Assembly (NCBI GenBank): GCA_016933475.1
Contig: JAFGAW010000167.1
Location: forward strand, 1-52,978
DNA from: Thermoleophilia bacterium
GTDB taxonomy: Bacteria > Actinomycetota > Thermoleophilia > UBA2241
Reading direction: 5' to 3'
DNA: 52,978 bases
In this document: positions 32,133 through 41,528 of the stretch, one piece after another
How positions within the stretch are numbered: the stretch's first letter is position 1
Layout: every line of letters begins with the position of its first letter
Made by a program: the position numbers and the translations under genes
Notes under the pieces: generated by a model
The model's input: the letters and a program-made list of their open reading frames with translations, nothing else
What the model was told of the DNA's origin: nothing
Database searches by the model: none

Positions 32133-32885
32133 CTACTTCGTGCGGCAGACGGGGCAGCCCTGCATGCCGAGCGGCCGCTCGAGGCCGCCGGCCTCGAGGA
32201 GCACGTCGTCGGCGAAGATCTCGGCCGTCGGCCCGTCGGCGGCGACGCGGCCACCGCTCATCACGATGGTGCGCTCGCAGAGCTCGGCGGCGAGGTCGAG
32301 GTCGTGGGTCGCGAGGATCCGTGTGTGGGCGAACGAGGCCAGCAGGCCGATGACCCGCCGCCGCGCCTTGGGGTCGAGGCCGCTCGAGGGCTCGTCCATC
32401 ACCAGGATGTTGGGCTCCATGGCCAGCACCGTGGCGATGGCGACGGCGCGCTTCTCGCCACCTGAGAGGTGGTAGGGGGGCCGCTCACGGAGATGAGCGG
32501 CCTCGACGCGGGCGAGCGCCTCGGCGACGCGCGCCTCGACGCCCTCGGGCGGCAGGCCGAGGTTCATCGGCCCGAAGCCTACGTCCTCGGCCACGGTCGG
32601 CATGAAGAGCTGGTCGTCGGGATCCTGGAAGACCATGCCGACGGTGCGGCGGATCTCGGGCAGGGTGCCCTTGGTCACCGGCACGCCGCCGATGTCGATC
32701 GAGCCCTCGGAGGGGCTGAGCAGGCCGTTGAGATGAAGGAGCAGGGTCGACTTGCCGGCGCCGTTGGCGCCGACGACGGCGATCGCCTCGCCGTGTCCGA
32801 CCTCGAAGGAGACCCCTTCGAGGGCACGTGTGCCGTCGGGGTAGACGAAGCCGAGCCCGCGCACCGAGATCGTGTGGTGACTCAT
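32133..32885 (-). CDS. cbiO: Energy-coupling factor transporter ATP-binding protein (CbiO/NikO)
   Basis: 250 residues. Walker A is [10 protein letters not shown]-loop FQDPDDQLF, signature LSGGEKRAV, Walker [14 protein letters not shown]-loop ATHD. The FQDPDDQLF form is typical of ECF ATPases. It powers metal uptake with CbiQ and CbiM. The ATG overlaps the cbiQ stop (ATGA). The C-terminus ends QGCPVCRTK; the CxxC is not part of the core fold and might bind metal. With nikR upstream, the substrate is most likely nickel. Confidence 0.93.
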   Translation of the reverse strand: MSHHTISVRGLGFVYPDGTRALEGVSFEVGHGEAIAVVGANGAGKSTLLLHLNGLLSPSEGSIDIGGVPVTKGTLPEIRRTVGMVFQDPDDQLFMPTVAEDVGFGPMNLGLPPEGVEARVAEALARVEAAHLRERPPYHLSGGEKRAVAIATVLAMEPNILVMDEPSSGLDPKARRRVIGLLASFAHTRILATHDLDLAAELCERTIVMSGGRVAADGPTAEIFADDVLLEAGGLERPLGMQGCPVCRTK

Positions 32886-33694
32886 CCCGCCACACCCGTG
32901 ACGAGACGGCCGAGCCACTGCGGCACGTCGACGATGCGGAAGAGCGCGAAGGCGGCCGACCAGCCGAGCACGAAGACGAGGTCGGCCGCCCCGAAGTGCA
33001 GCCGCTTGGCCATGCGCACCTGCCCGTCGAAGCCGCGGCACTTCATGGCGAGGTAGATGCGCTGCGCGCGGGCGACCGTGCGCAGCAGCAGTTGCCCGAG
33101 CATCTGCGTGTACACGCGCAGCCCCATGCCGCGGCCGCCGAAGCTGCGCAGGCGCCGGGCCTGCGAGAGGCGCAGGGTCTCCTCGCCGAGCACGAAGATA
33201 TAGCGGTAGAGCAGGAGGAGTTGCGTGACGAACACGTCGGGCACGCGCAGCTTCTCGAGCGCCAGGCAGACGCCGTTGAAGCTCGTCGTCGCGGTCAGCA
33301 CGAGGGCGGCCGCGGTGGTCAGCAGGAAGCGCAGCACGATCGACGCGTACGACACCCAGCCCCCCGAGAGTTCGAGGCCGCCGAACTGAGCCACGACCTC
33401 ACGGTCGAACCAGGGGTTGAAGGCTCCGACCAGGAGGGCGAAGGGCGAGACCACGAGGAGGATGCGGCCGAGGAACCCGAAGGGGATGCCGCCCTCGCTG
33501 GCGAGAACGACGGGGAAGAGGACGAAGGGCAGCAGGGCGAGCACCTCGTAGCGGTCGAAGGACACGACACAGAGGATGAAGACGAACGTGGTGACGACCT
33601 TGGCCCGCGGGTCGACACGGTGGACCACCGTGTCCCGGCGGGCCAGCCGGTCGAGGCGGTCGAGGGTCGAGAGGCCTGCGGCGACGGTCGACAC
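32882..33694 (-). CDS. cbiQ: Energy-coupling factor transporter transmembrane protein (CbiQ/NikQ)
   Basis: A 270-residue T-component with about five helices, beginning with the conserved HRVDPRAKVV. The cytoplasmic coupling helices that contact the ATPase are SQARRLRSFGGRG and AMKCRGFDGQ, each with the Ala-Arg/Arg-Gly signature. It sits between nikR (13 nt) and cbiO (4-nt overlap), so the three form one minus-strand operon. Confidence 0.92.
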   Translation of the reverse strand: MSTVAAGLSTLDRLDRLARRDTVVHRVDPRAKVVTTFVFILCVVSFDRYEVLALLPFVLFPVVLASEGGIPFGFLGRILLVVSPFALLVGAFNPWFDREVVAQFGGLELSGGWVSYASIVLRFLLTTAAALVLTATTSFNGVCLALEKLRVPDVFVTQLLLLYRYIFVLGEETLRLSQARRLRSFGGRGMGLRVYTQMLGQLLLRTVARAQRIYLAMKCRGFDGQVRMAKRLHFGAADLVFVLGWSAAFALFRIVDVPQWLGRLVTGVAG

Positions 33695-33707
33695 GAGGGC
33701 GCGCGGG

Positions 33708-34124
33708 TCAGGCGATCGTGCCGGTCGTCGTGGCTACGAACTTGCCGTGGGTGACGCCTTTGGTGCCGATGAGGCCGTCGGCGATGCGCTTGATCTCGCG
33801 GGCTACGCCACGCAGCACGACGACCTCGAGGCAGTGGTCGGCGTCGAGGTGCACGTGCAGGGTCGAGACGATCTCGTGATGGTGGGTGTGCTGGTGCTCG
33901 GTGAGCTTGTCGGCGAGGTCGCTGGCATGGTGGTCGTACACGAGGGTGACGGTGCCGATGGCCTCGACCTCGCCGACCTCCCACTGCTCCTCGACGAGCG
34001 CACCGCGGATGAGGTCGCGCAGCGCCTCGGAGCGGTTCACGTAGGCTTTGTCGGCGATGAGCGTGTCGAAGCGCTCGAGCAGGCGCTCTTCGATCGAGAC
34101 CCCGAACCTGACCACGTTGGACAT
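33708..34124 (-). CDS. nikR: Nickel-responsive transcriptional regulator NikR
   Basis: 138 residues. An N-terminal ribbon-helix-helix ([23 protein letters not shown] ... [14 protein letters not shown], quoted in two parts) binds DNA; the C-terminal ACT-like domain binds Ni(II) through the His/Cys set in [23 protein letters not shown] lies upstream of the ATG at 34124. As first gene of the nikR-cbiQ-cbiO operon and divergent from cbiM, it probably represses both when nickel is sufficient. Confidence 0.95.
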   Translation of the reverse strand: MSNVVRFGVSIEERLLERFDTLIADKAYVNRSEALRDLIRGALVEEQWEVGEVEAIGTVTLVYDHHASDLADKLTEHQHTHHHEIVSTLHVHLDADHCLEVVVLRGVAREIKRIADGLIGTKGVTHGKFVATTTGTIA

Positions 34125-34463
34125 GCCAAACCCCTTCTCGGACCGCCCGCGCCGGCGGGCGGCTCCCGGACGGCAGGAGCACGCGCGCTCCCGCAGTGTC
34201 ACGCGTGCGATGGCCGGAAGACTGCCGACCTATCGTGCCACGATAGAGTGTCGACTATAGCACGAGAAGTGGCAAGAGTGGACGAGTCGTGGCACGCTCC
34301 ACGCTTGGTTGACGGGGCATCCAGCCTCAGCTAGAGTCCGGCGGCGCGGTAGCACGAGCTGCACAGGCGTAGCACGGTAGCACGAACGGGCGAACGTGCA
34401 GCAGGGTAGCACTCACGCGCGAAAGCGCACCCCACGCGGGACGAAGCAAGGAGGAACGCTTCC
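34125..34463. promoter_or_regulatory. Divergent nickel-control region between nikR and cbiM
   Basis: No gene fits in these 339 bases. For cbiM a promoter reads TTGACG (34309-34314), 17 bp, TAGAGT (34332-34337). For nikR the minus strand has a TATAGT -10 (34254-34259) without a good -35. The perfect palindrome CTATCGTGCCACGATAG (34230-34246) lies over the predicted nikR transcription start. GTAGCAC occurs at 34349, 34369, 34377 and 34406, and ATAGCAC at 34257. These are candidate NikR sites, although they differ from the enterobacterial GTATGA-N16-TCATAC operator. Confidence 0.65.
34349..34428 (+). repeat. GTAGCAC repeats and predicted RNA helices in the cbiM leader
   Basis: Four GTAGCAC copies lie downstream of the predicted cbiM transcription start, so they would be part of the mRNA. 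GCTGCAC (34358-34364) pairs with GTGCAGC (34396-34402), enclosing two of the copies. A GCGC-GAAA-GCGC tetraloop hairpin follows at 34417-34428. They may be operators bound by NikR downstream of the start, or a structured leader. Confidence 0.55.
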
Positions 34464-35570
34464 ATGCACATGGCCGACGCTCTTCTCTCCCCGGCAGTCG
34501 GCGGCGTCATGTGGGGCGCGACGGCGGCGACGACCGTTTACTGCGCGCGCAAAGTCCGCACCGACCTTGACGAGAGCAAGATCCCGCTGATGGGCGTTGC
34601 CGGGGCCTTCGTCTTCGCCGCCCAGATGCTCAACTTCGCCATCCCCGCCACTGGTTCCAGCGGGCACCTGGGAGGAGCGCTGATCCTCGCCATACTCCTG
34701 GGGCCGCACGCGGCCTTCCTGGTGATGGCCTCCATCCTCACGGTCCAGGCCCTGTTCTTCGCCGACGGGGGTCTGCTGGCCCTGGGGGCCAACATCTTCA
34801 ACCTCGGCTTCTTCCCGGCCTTCATCGCCTATCCGTACGTCTATCGCAAGATCGTCGGCGACGGGGCCTCGCCCTCGCGCGGCCGTGTGATCACGGGCAG
34901 TCTCCTGGCCGCCATCGTCGGCCTGCAGCTCGGGGCCTTCGCCGTCGTGCTCGAGACCACCGCCTCGGGGGTGAGCGCGCTCCCGTTCTCGACGTTCCTC
35001 CTGCTGATGCAGCCGATCCACCTCGCCATCGGCGTGGTCGAAGGCGTCGTGACCGCCGCCGTGGTGCTCTTCGTGCTGCGGGCGCAGCCCGAGCTGCTCG
35101 AGCGAACGGCGGCCCGCAAGCCGCTGGCCGGCCTGAAGCTCAAGCCCGTCCTGGCCGGCCTCGCCATCGCCGCCCTACTGGCCGGCGGCGCGCTGGCGTG
35201 GTTCGCCTCGTCCAGCGCCGACGGCCTCGAGTGGTCGATCGCCAAGGTCACCGGCACCGAAGAGGAGCTCGAGGCCGAGTCGGCGGCTCACGAGGCCGCC
35301 GCCGGCCTGCAGGAGAGTATCGCGATCCTGCCCGACTACGCCTTCAAGGAGGGCGAGGCTGCGGGCGACGGCGCGGCGTCTGACGCCGCCGCCGAAGCGA
35401 GCGCCGGCGAGGCGGAAGGCGCGACCGTCGAAGAAGAGGCCGCCGTCTGGCCGGCAGTCGACGCCGGCACCAGCGTGTCGGGCATCGTCGGCGGCCTCAT
35501 CGTGCTCGCCGTCGCCGTCGCTCTGGGCTTCGCCCTGCGCCGCCGCTCGGCCGCTCGCGCCGAAGCCTGA
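34464..35570 (+). CDS. cbiM: CbiM/NikM substrate-binding membrane protein fused to a PDGLE/CbiN-like domain
   Basis: 368 residues. The N-terminus MHMADALLSP places the Met-His ligands that bind the metal inside the S-component. Six to seven helices follow (ILAILLGPHAAFLVMASILT, LGANIFNLGFFPAF). After residue ~225 a second part has a helix, the SADGLEWSIAKVTG segment of PDGLE domains, an acidic Ala/Glu linker and a last helix (GGLIVLAVAVALGFALRRR). The NikMN fusion form is known for nickel ECF systems. AAGGAGG lies 10 nt before the ATG. It is divergent from nikR-cbiQO. Confidence 0.92.
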   Translation: MHMADALLSPAVGGVMWGATAATTVYCARKVRTDLDESKIPLMGVAGAFVFAAQMLNFAIPATGSSGHLGGALILAILLGPHAAFLVMASILTVQALFFADGGLLALGANIFNLGFFPAFIAYPYVYRKIVGDGASPSRGRVITGSLLAAIVGLQLGAFAVVLETTASGVSALPFSTFLLLMQPIHLAIGVVEGVVTAAVVLFVLRAQPELLERTAARKPLAGLKLKPVLAGLAIAALLAGGALAWFASSSADGLEWSIAKVTGTEEELEAESAAHEAAAGLQESIAILPDYAFKEGEAAGDGAASDAAAEASAGEAEGATVEEEAAVWPAVDAGTSVSGIVGGLIVLAVAVALGFALRRRSAARAEA

Positions 35571-35649
35571 GTGCGCCCTCTGCCGGCCTTGGCGGCCATG
35601 CGGACGGCTGACGCTTCTGCTGACGCGCGCCGGCCGGCGCGCACGGGCG

Positions 35650-36078
35650 TCAGCGGCCCGGCTCGAGCACGATGAGCCCTTCGCGCGCCGCCGCCCGGTT
35701 GAGGGCGGCGTCGAACGAAGAGAAGGCCACCGCGTTGGCGCCCGCGGCGGTGCGAACCGTCAGCGCAGCGGCGAGGTGAGCGGCGTCGAAGCCGCGCAAC
35801 CCGTGGCGGACGGCGAGCCCTCCGGCACGGATCTCGCGCAGATCGATCACCATGAGCTCGACCCAGCGGTGCGCCAGGTCGCGCAGAACGCTGCGGACGG
35901 CGCTCGCGGGGAGGTCGCCGCAGCGTTGACGGCGCGCGAGGGCCGCTGCCGTCTCGGGGTATGCCACTCGTGACGTCGCGAGGCAGTCGGCGGCTGCGAC
36001 CCACGTGCGGACGTCGTCGCTGTGCCGCTCGCTGATGTAGATCTTGAGCAGGCTGCTCGTGTCAGCGTAAAGGATCAT
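35650..36078 (-). CDS. vapC: PIN-domain ribonuclease toxin (VapC family)
   Basis: 142 residues. PIN acidic residues are visible in MILYADTSSLLKIY, in the Glu of YPETAAAL, in GFDAAHLAAAL and in FSSFDAALNRAA. VapC toxins cleave tRNA or rRNA at specific sites until neutralised by the cognate antitoxin. The gene overlaps the antitoxin by 17 nt and follows it in transcription, the standard toxin-antitoxin order. Confidence 0.9.
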   Translation of the reverse strand: MILYADTSSLLKIYISERHSDDVRTWVAAADCLATSRVAYPETAAALARRQRCGDLPASAVRSVLRDLAHRWVELMVIDLREIRAGGLAVRHGLRGFDAAHLAAALTVRTAAGANAVAFSSFDAALNRAAAREGLIVLEPGR

Positions 36079-36337
36079 CGCGCAGCTCGAGCACGGTGTC
36101 CGAGATCGGCTTGCCGCGGATCTCGATGGGACGCGGGAACTCGGTCGGCTTGCCCCCCGACCACTTCACCACGCCGGAGTCGATGAGCTCCTTGAGGCCG
36201 GGATGTGCAGGTGTGATGGCGCGCAACTCGGCGACCTCGCGCCCGCGGTCGGTGACGATGACGCGCTCGCCCTGGCGGGCGCGGCGGACGTAGTGGCTGA
36301 GATGCGCCTTCAACTCCCTGATCCCGACAGTCGTCAT
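36062..36337 (-). CDS. vapB: Phd/YefM-type antitoxin (VapB)
   Basis: 91 residues from the ATG at 36337. MTTVGIRELKAHLSHYVRRA with GERVIVTDRGREVAELRAI is the Phd/YefM DNA-binding fold; the C-terminal ~45 residues would wrap the toxin. It probably represses its own operon with VapC. Codons upstream of this ATG are in frame but would cover the candidate operator at 36346-36373. Confidence 0.9.
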   Translation of the reverse strand: MTTVGIRELKAHLSHYVRRARQGERVIVTDRGREVAELRAITPAHPGLKELIDSGVVKWSGGKPTEFPRPIEIRGKPISDTVLELRDDPLR

Positions 36338-36693
36338 TGTGACCACTTCGCGTACGCTGACGTGACTACGAAGAGTGTAGGCCGCGAGACGCGTCACGGC
36401 AAGGCGGTCGGCGTCCAGTCTGCGGCTTGCCGACCGCCGTGAACACGGTGACGGTGCCGTCGCGAGGGTGACGTCGATGCGGCCGGCGTCGGCGTCGCTC
36501 GCCGGCCCGACGCAGTTCGCCGGCCCGCAGCAGGCGCACGATCCGGGAGCGTCCGCCGCCGACCATCTTCACGCTCCGCTCACGGTGCGGTGCCATCATT
36601 GGAGACCACGACGTGACGGCGGGGGGTTGCCCTGCCTTCCCTCGTGTGGAGAATGAAGGGGGCCAGAGCCCGGTCCGAGACCTGCGAGGCCAC
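36338..36693. other. Gene-poor stretch between vapB and the MoxR gene
   Basis: It holds, in order, a candidate vapBC operator (CTTCG..TA at 36346-36354 against TACGAAG at 36367-36373), a 10-bp hairpin (GGCGGTCGGC 36403-36412 / GCCGACCGCC 36429-36438) and a minus-strand segment that looks like a decayed hicA gene. No intact gene is supported. Confidence 0.55.
36416..36596 (-). pseudogene. Possible hicA toxin remnant
   Basis: Read on the minus strand from ATG 36596, the frame gives SVKMVGGGRSRIVRLLRAGE near its start and HRRHPRDGTVTVFTAVGKP near its end. These resemble the two conserved parts of HicA mRNA interferases (a KxxEVxRLLxADG helix and an HRQYxHP...GTVTVxGKP strand). The middle is an Arg-rich run that fits no fold, as expected after frameshifts, and the catalytic G-S-H is not seen. 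No hicB neighbour is present. Chance resemblance in high-GC DNA remains possible. Confidence 0.35.
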
Positions 36694-37677
<984 letters not shown>

Positions 37678-37679
37678 CG

Positions 37680-38951
37680 ATGACGGTGCCGACCGGCAGA
37701 GGGTTCGCCCTTCTGGCCGCGGGCGGCGCGGCCTATGTCGCCGCGCGCGTGCTCGGCACCTGGGAGCTGTACCTGCTCGCCGTCTGCCTCATCGTCGCGC
37801 CGCTGATCGCGTGGCTGCTGGTGGCCGTGACGGCGCGCAGTCTGCGCGGGCGGCGTGAGATCGGCCCGGGGCAGCCGATCGCCGGCGACCCCGTCAAGGT
37901 CGCCATCCACGTCAAGAACAGGTCGGTGCTGCCCGGCTCTCAGCTTCTGGTCACCGACTTCGCGGGCGTGATGAGTGCCGGCACCGGGCTCGAGATCGAC
38001 AGTCTGCGATCCCTCGAGGAGCGCCTGGTCGTCGCGCCGCCGCTCGTCGCGCACCGCGGGGTGCATCGACTGCCCGCGCCGTTGGCGCGGGCCGAGGACC
38101 CGCTCGGGCTCGCCTGCGCTCGCCTGCGCTTCGGCGAGCCGGCCACGCTCACGGTCGCGCCGCGGCTCGTCCATCTCTCCTCGTGTGCCCTCTTCCCGGG
38201 CATGAGCGCGAGGCGCGACCGCGGCCCGCACGGCCTCAGCGTGCCCGGCAGTTCCGATCTCCGCTCGGTGCGGCCCCACCGGCCGGGAGAACCACTCAGC
38301 CGCATCCACTGGAAGGCCACGGCGCGCACCGGCACGCTCATGCTGCGCGAGATGGACGAGCCGGCCGGGAGCGACGTCACGCTGCTGCTCGACGTGCCGG
38401 CCTCACTGGCCGCCGGCACGGCGCCCGACACCAACGTCGAGCTCGCCGTCGGGGCGGCCGGCTCCATCGCCGATTTCGCCCTGCGTGCCGGGAGGACGGT
38501 CACGATGCTGCTGCCACAGGACGAGTGGCGGCGCAGCCGGCTCAACCCGGGGGTCGAGGGCCGGGCGCTGCTCCTCGAGAGCCTCGCCCGCGTGGCTCCC
38601 CACAAGACCACGCGCCTGGGCTCCTCGCTACGCGCGCTGCTGGGTCACGACGGGCGACGCCCGGGGCGGTCTCACGCCATCGTCCTCGTCGTCCTCGCGC
38701 TCGACCGCGAGCTCGAGTACGTCCTGCTGCGGCTGCGCGACGAGGGGCTGCAGGTGTCGGTGGTGCACGTCGACGCGGCCGCCTTCGGCTCGGGCGCGGC
38801 GACGAGCGACACCGAGCACCTCGTCGCGGCGCTCGAGGCCGCCGGCGTACGTACCCTCGGGCTGCGGCGCGGCGACGACCTCGGCGCAGCGCTGTCCTAC
38901 GGTCCGGCTCTGCGACAGCAGGGCGGTCCCACCTACGCGTCGGCCCGATGA
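37680..38951 (+). CDS. DUF58 domain-containing protein
   Basis: 423 residues. Two N-terminal helices (GGAAYVAARVLGTWELYLLAV, LIVAPLIAWLLVAVTA) anchor a cytoplasmic domain with the DUF58 signature RPGEPLSRIHWKATARTG near residue 210, followed by a von Willebrand A-like fold (VTLLLDVPASL). Its partner genes are a MoxR ATPase upstream and a transglutaminase downstream, a common trio. The biochemical role is unknown. The stop overlaps the next ATG. Confidence 0.88.
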   Translation: MTVPTGRGFALLAAGGAAYVAARVLGTWELYLLAVCLIVAPLIAWLLVAVTARSLRGRREIGPGQPIAGDPVKVAIHVKNRSVLPGSQLLVTDFAGVMSAGTGLEIDSLRSLEERLVVAPPLVAHRGVHRLPAPLARAEDPLGLACARLRFGEPATLTVAPRLVHLSSCALFPGMSARRDRGPHGLSVPGSSDLRSVRPHRPGEPLSRIHWKATARTGTLMLREMDEPAGSDVTLLLDVPASLAAGTAPDTNVELAVGAAGSIADFALRAGRTVTMLLPQDEWRRSRLNPGVEGRALLLESLARVAPHKTTRLGSSLRALLGHDGRRPGRSHAIVLVVLALDRELEYVLLRLRDEGLQVSVVHVDAAAFGSGAATSDTEHLVAALEAAGVRTLGLRRGDDLGAALSYGPALRQQGGPTYASAR

Positions 38952-41275
38952 AGCCGGTCCGCGCCCTCCTCTACCTCCTGAGCTTCCTTGGCCTCGCGCT
39001 GACGGCGGCGCTCGCGCTCGACCGCATCGGGTCGCCCTCCGTGGCGCCGGCCTTCGTGTGGGCGACGCTCCTGGCGACGGCCGCGGCCCTCCCCACGCTC
39101 TTCCGGCGCCGGGTGTGGCCGCTCGCCCTCCTCCTGGCGCCGCTCGGCGCCGTCGTCCTCGCCCGCGTGCAGCTGCCGGCGCCGCCCGGCGTCGAGGGCC
39201 TCCGCGACCACCTCACCTTCTACACGGACCAGCTCAACGCAGGCATCCTGTACTTCGCGATGCACCGCGTCCCCCTCGATCTCGAGGCTGCCGACGGTCT
39301 CAGGCTCCTGCTCGGCCTGGCGCTGTATGGTCTCGTGTGGGTGGCCGCCCTCGCCGCCATGGGCCTACGGCGGCCTGTCGCCACTGTCGTGATCCTCGCC
39401 GTCCCGCTCGTCTTTGGCCTCACTCTCGACCAGGAGGTGAGGACACTCGCGTCGCCGGTCGCGTTCCTGCTCTTCACCGCGTGTCTGCTGCTCACGCTGC
39501 GCACGCTTCGCCGGCGCCGCTGGACGGTCGGGGACACGGCGAGCGGTCTTGCCGGCGCGGCGGCGGCCATCGGCATCGCCGTCTGGGTCGCGGGGTCGAC
39601 GTCGTTCGCCGCCGCTCCGCCCTGGCAGGACTGGCGCGCCTGGGACGTCGGCCACAGCGACGCTCGCTTCAGCTTCGACTCGATGGAGGGGTACGCCGGT
39701 CTGCTCGACCCGGACCGGGACGAGCCGGTGATGGAGGTCACCTCGCCGGTCGCCTCGTACTGGCGGGCCAACGCGCTGGAGCGCTTCAACGGGGACGGCT
39801 GGTACGCGAAGGGCACGAGAGAGAGCGAGCTGGAGAGGGACCCCGACGCGCGGGACTTCACCTACGTGGTCCCGGCGGCCGACCTCGTCCCGAGGGGCAC
39901 GCTCGTGCGGCAGAAGTTCGAGATCGGGGGGATGGAGAGCGACTACTACCTCACCGGCGGCGTCGCCCGGACGCTCGTCGTCGGCGACGAGGCCGCCGTC
40001 GTCACCGACAGCAACAGCGCGTTGGAGGTCTCCGAGCCGCTCCCCGCCGGCACGCGCTATGCCCTCACCGCCACGGTGCCCAAGCTGAAGCCCGAGGACC
40101 TCGTGGGTCGGGGGCGGGACTACCCCGAGCACGTCCTGCGGCTCACCAAACTGCCCTTCCCGACTCCGGCCGACAGCGCGGCGACGGCGCTGGAGGAGGA
40201 TTGGCGCGACGCCATGAAGGCGACGCCGCAGCACCTCGAGTGGCTCGGCCTGTACCGCCTCAACCAGGACATCGTGAAGGACGCGACCGACCCCTATGAG
40301 ATCGCGCTCCGCATCGAGAGGTACCTGCGCGTCTACTACTTCTATTCACTCACCACCCCGTCGCCGCGACAGAGCTCGCCGTACGCCTCCTTCCTCTTCG
40401 ACTCGCGGCTCGGCTTCTGCCAGCACTTCGCGGGGGCGATGGCGGTGCTCGTGCGCTTCAACGGTATCCCGGCGCGGGTCGCCGTGGGGTTCGCCACCGG
40501 CCAAAAGGTAGACGAGGACCGCTACGTGGTGAGCAGCAACGACGCCCACGCCTGGGTCGAGGTCTACTTCCCCCGGGTCGGCTGGGTCGCCTTCGAGCCC
40601 ACGACCGGCATCCGCATGCCGGGCTCGGGCGGGTCGTCAACCGGCGACGGCTTCCGCGACCCCTTCTTCGCCGCGCGGCTCGATCGCGGCGGCGAGGCGC
40701 TCGAGGCCGTCGACATCGAAGTCCCGCGCGGCCTGAGCGAGGACGTGTCGCGCGGGCTGCCGTCGGTCGGGTCTCAAGCCCCGCCGCGATCCTCGGGGGC
40801 GTCACACGTTGTGCTGTGGGCGGCCCTGTCGGCCATCGCCCTGACCGCCGTGGCGTGGCCGTTGGGCCGCGCCCTCCTGCGGCGGCGCGGCCTGGGAGAC
40901 TCCGACCACGGGCGGCGTCTCCGGGCCTCGCTCGCCCTGGTCGACGCCGAGCTCAGGGACTTCGGCGTCGTGGTACCGAGCTCGTACACGCTCGACGAGC
41001 TGGCCGCGCTGTCGAAGGAGCGGCTCGGCGTCGAGGCGGCGCCCCTGGTGGCGCGCGTCCAGGCGGTGCTCTTCGGGGGACGGGCGGCGACGGAGGACGA
41101 CGTGGCCGCCGCCGCCGCCTTCCGCCGCGAGCTCCGCCACGCCCTGCGCGCCCGCTTCGGGCGCCGCCGTGCCCTGCTCGCCCTGTACGGCCTCAACAGC
41201 GGCGGCGACGCACGGCCCGCAGCGGCAACGGTCGCACTGCGGCGCGACGCTCACCCGGTGCGCGCGAGCCGATAG
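38948..41275 (+). CDS. TgpA-like membrane transglutaminase
   Basis: 775 residues. Five to six N-terminal helices are followed by an extracytoplasmic region with the transglutaminase triad: Cys in LGFCQHFAGAMAVLVR, His in SSNDAHAWVEVYFP and Asp/Glu in VAFEPTTG. One more helix (VVLWAALSAIALTAVAWPLG) leads to a DUF4129-like cytoplasmic tail with RRRALLALYG. It probably acts as a protease or protein crosslinker on surface proteins, with MoxR and DUF58 as accessory factors. Confidence 0.9.
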   Translation: MKPVRALLYLLSFLGLALTAALALDRIGSPSVAPAFVWATLLATAAALPTLFRRRVWPLALLLAPLGAVVLARVQLPAPPGVEGLRDHLTFYTDQLNAGILYFAMHRVPLDLEAADGLRLLLGLALYGLVWVAALAAMGLRRPVATVVILAVPLVFGLTLDQEVRTLASPVAFLLFTACLLLTLRTLRRRRWTVGDTASGLAGAAAAIGIAVWVAGSTSFAAAPPWQDWRAWDVGHSDARFSFDSMEGYAGLLDPDRDEPVMEVTSPVASYWRANALERFNGDGWYAKGTRESELERDPDARDFTYVVPAADLVPRGTLVRQKFEIGGMESDYYLTGGVARTLVVGDEAAVVTDSNSALEVSEPLPAGTRYALTATVPKLKPEDLVGRGRDYPEHVLRLTKLPFPTPADSAATALEEDWRDAMKATPQHLEWLGLYRLNQDIVKDATDPYEIALRIERYLRVYYFYSLTTPSPRQSSPYASFLFDSRLGFCQHFAGAMAVLVRFNGIPARVAVGFATGQKVDEDRYVVSSNDAHAWVEVYFPRVGWVAFEPTTGIRMPGSGGSSTGDGFRDPFFAARLDRGGEALEAVDIEVPRGLSEDVSRGLPSVGSQAPPRSSGASHVVLWAALSAIALTAVAWPLGRALLRRRGLGDSDHGRRLRASLALVDAELRDFGVVVPSSYTLDELAALSKERLGVEAAPLVARVQAVLFGGRAATEDDVAAAAAFRRELRHALRARFGRRRALLALYGLNSGGDARPAAATVALRRDAHPVRASR

Positions 41276-41349
41276 CGCGCACGAGCGTGCACGAGCGCGC
41301 ACGAGTGCGCTTCGCCGGGCACGGCACGAGCCGATAGCGCGCACGAGCG
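41265..41349. repeat. 23-bp direct repeat with degenerate decamer repeats
   Basis: An identical 23-bp sequence occurs at 41265-41287 and 41327-41349, the first spanning the TgpA stop codon. Between them a decamer of the form CGCGCACGAG is repeated with small changes. It may have arisen by slippage. Confidence 0.85.
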
Positions 41350-41528
41350 CGTGCGCGTCCGGTGCGAGCCCAGCTCGCCGCCGGCCCGCCTCGGGCCCCG
41401 ACCGCCGTCGCGGGCCGCCCTCGGGCGGCATCGGCGGTAGAGTACGGCTCACGGCCGGCCGCGGAGCCGACGCGGCCGCCCGTCTATCGTGGCGTCGGGG
41501 GAAGGACCGGGCAACGGGCGAGCGGCTC

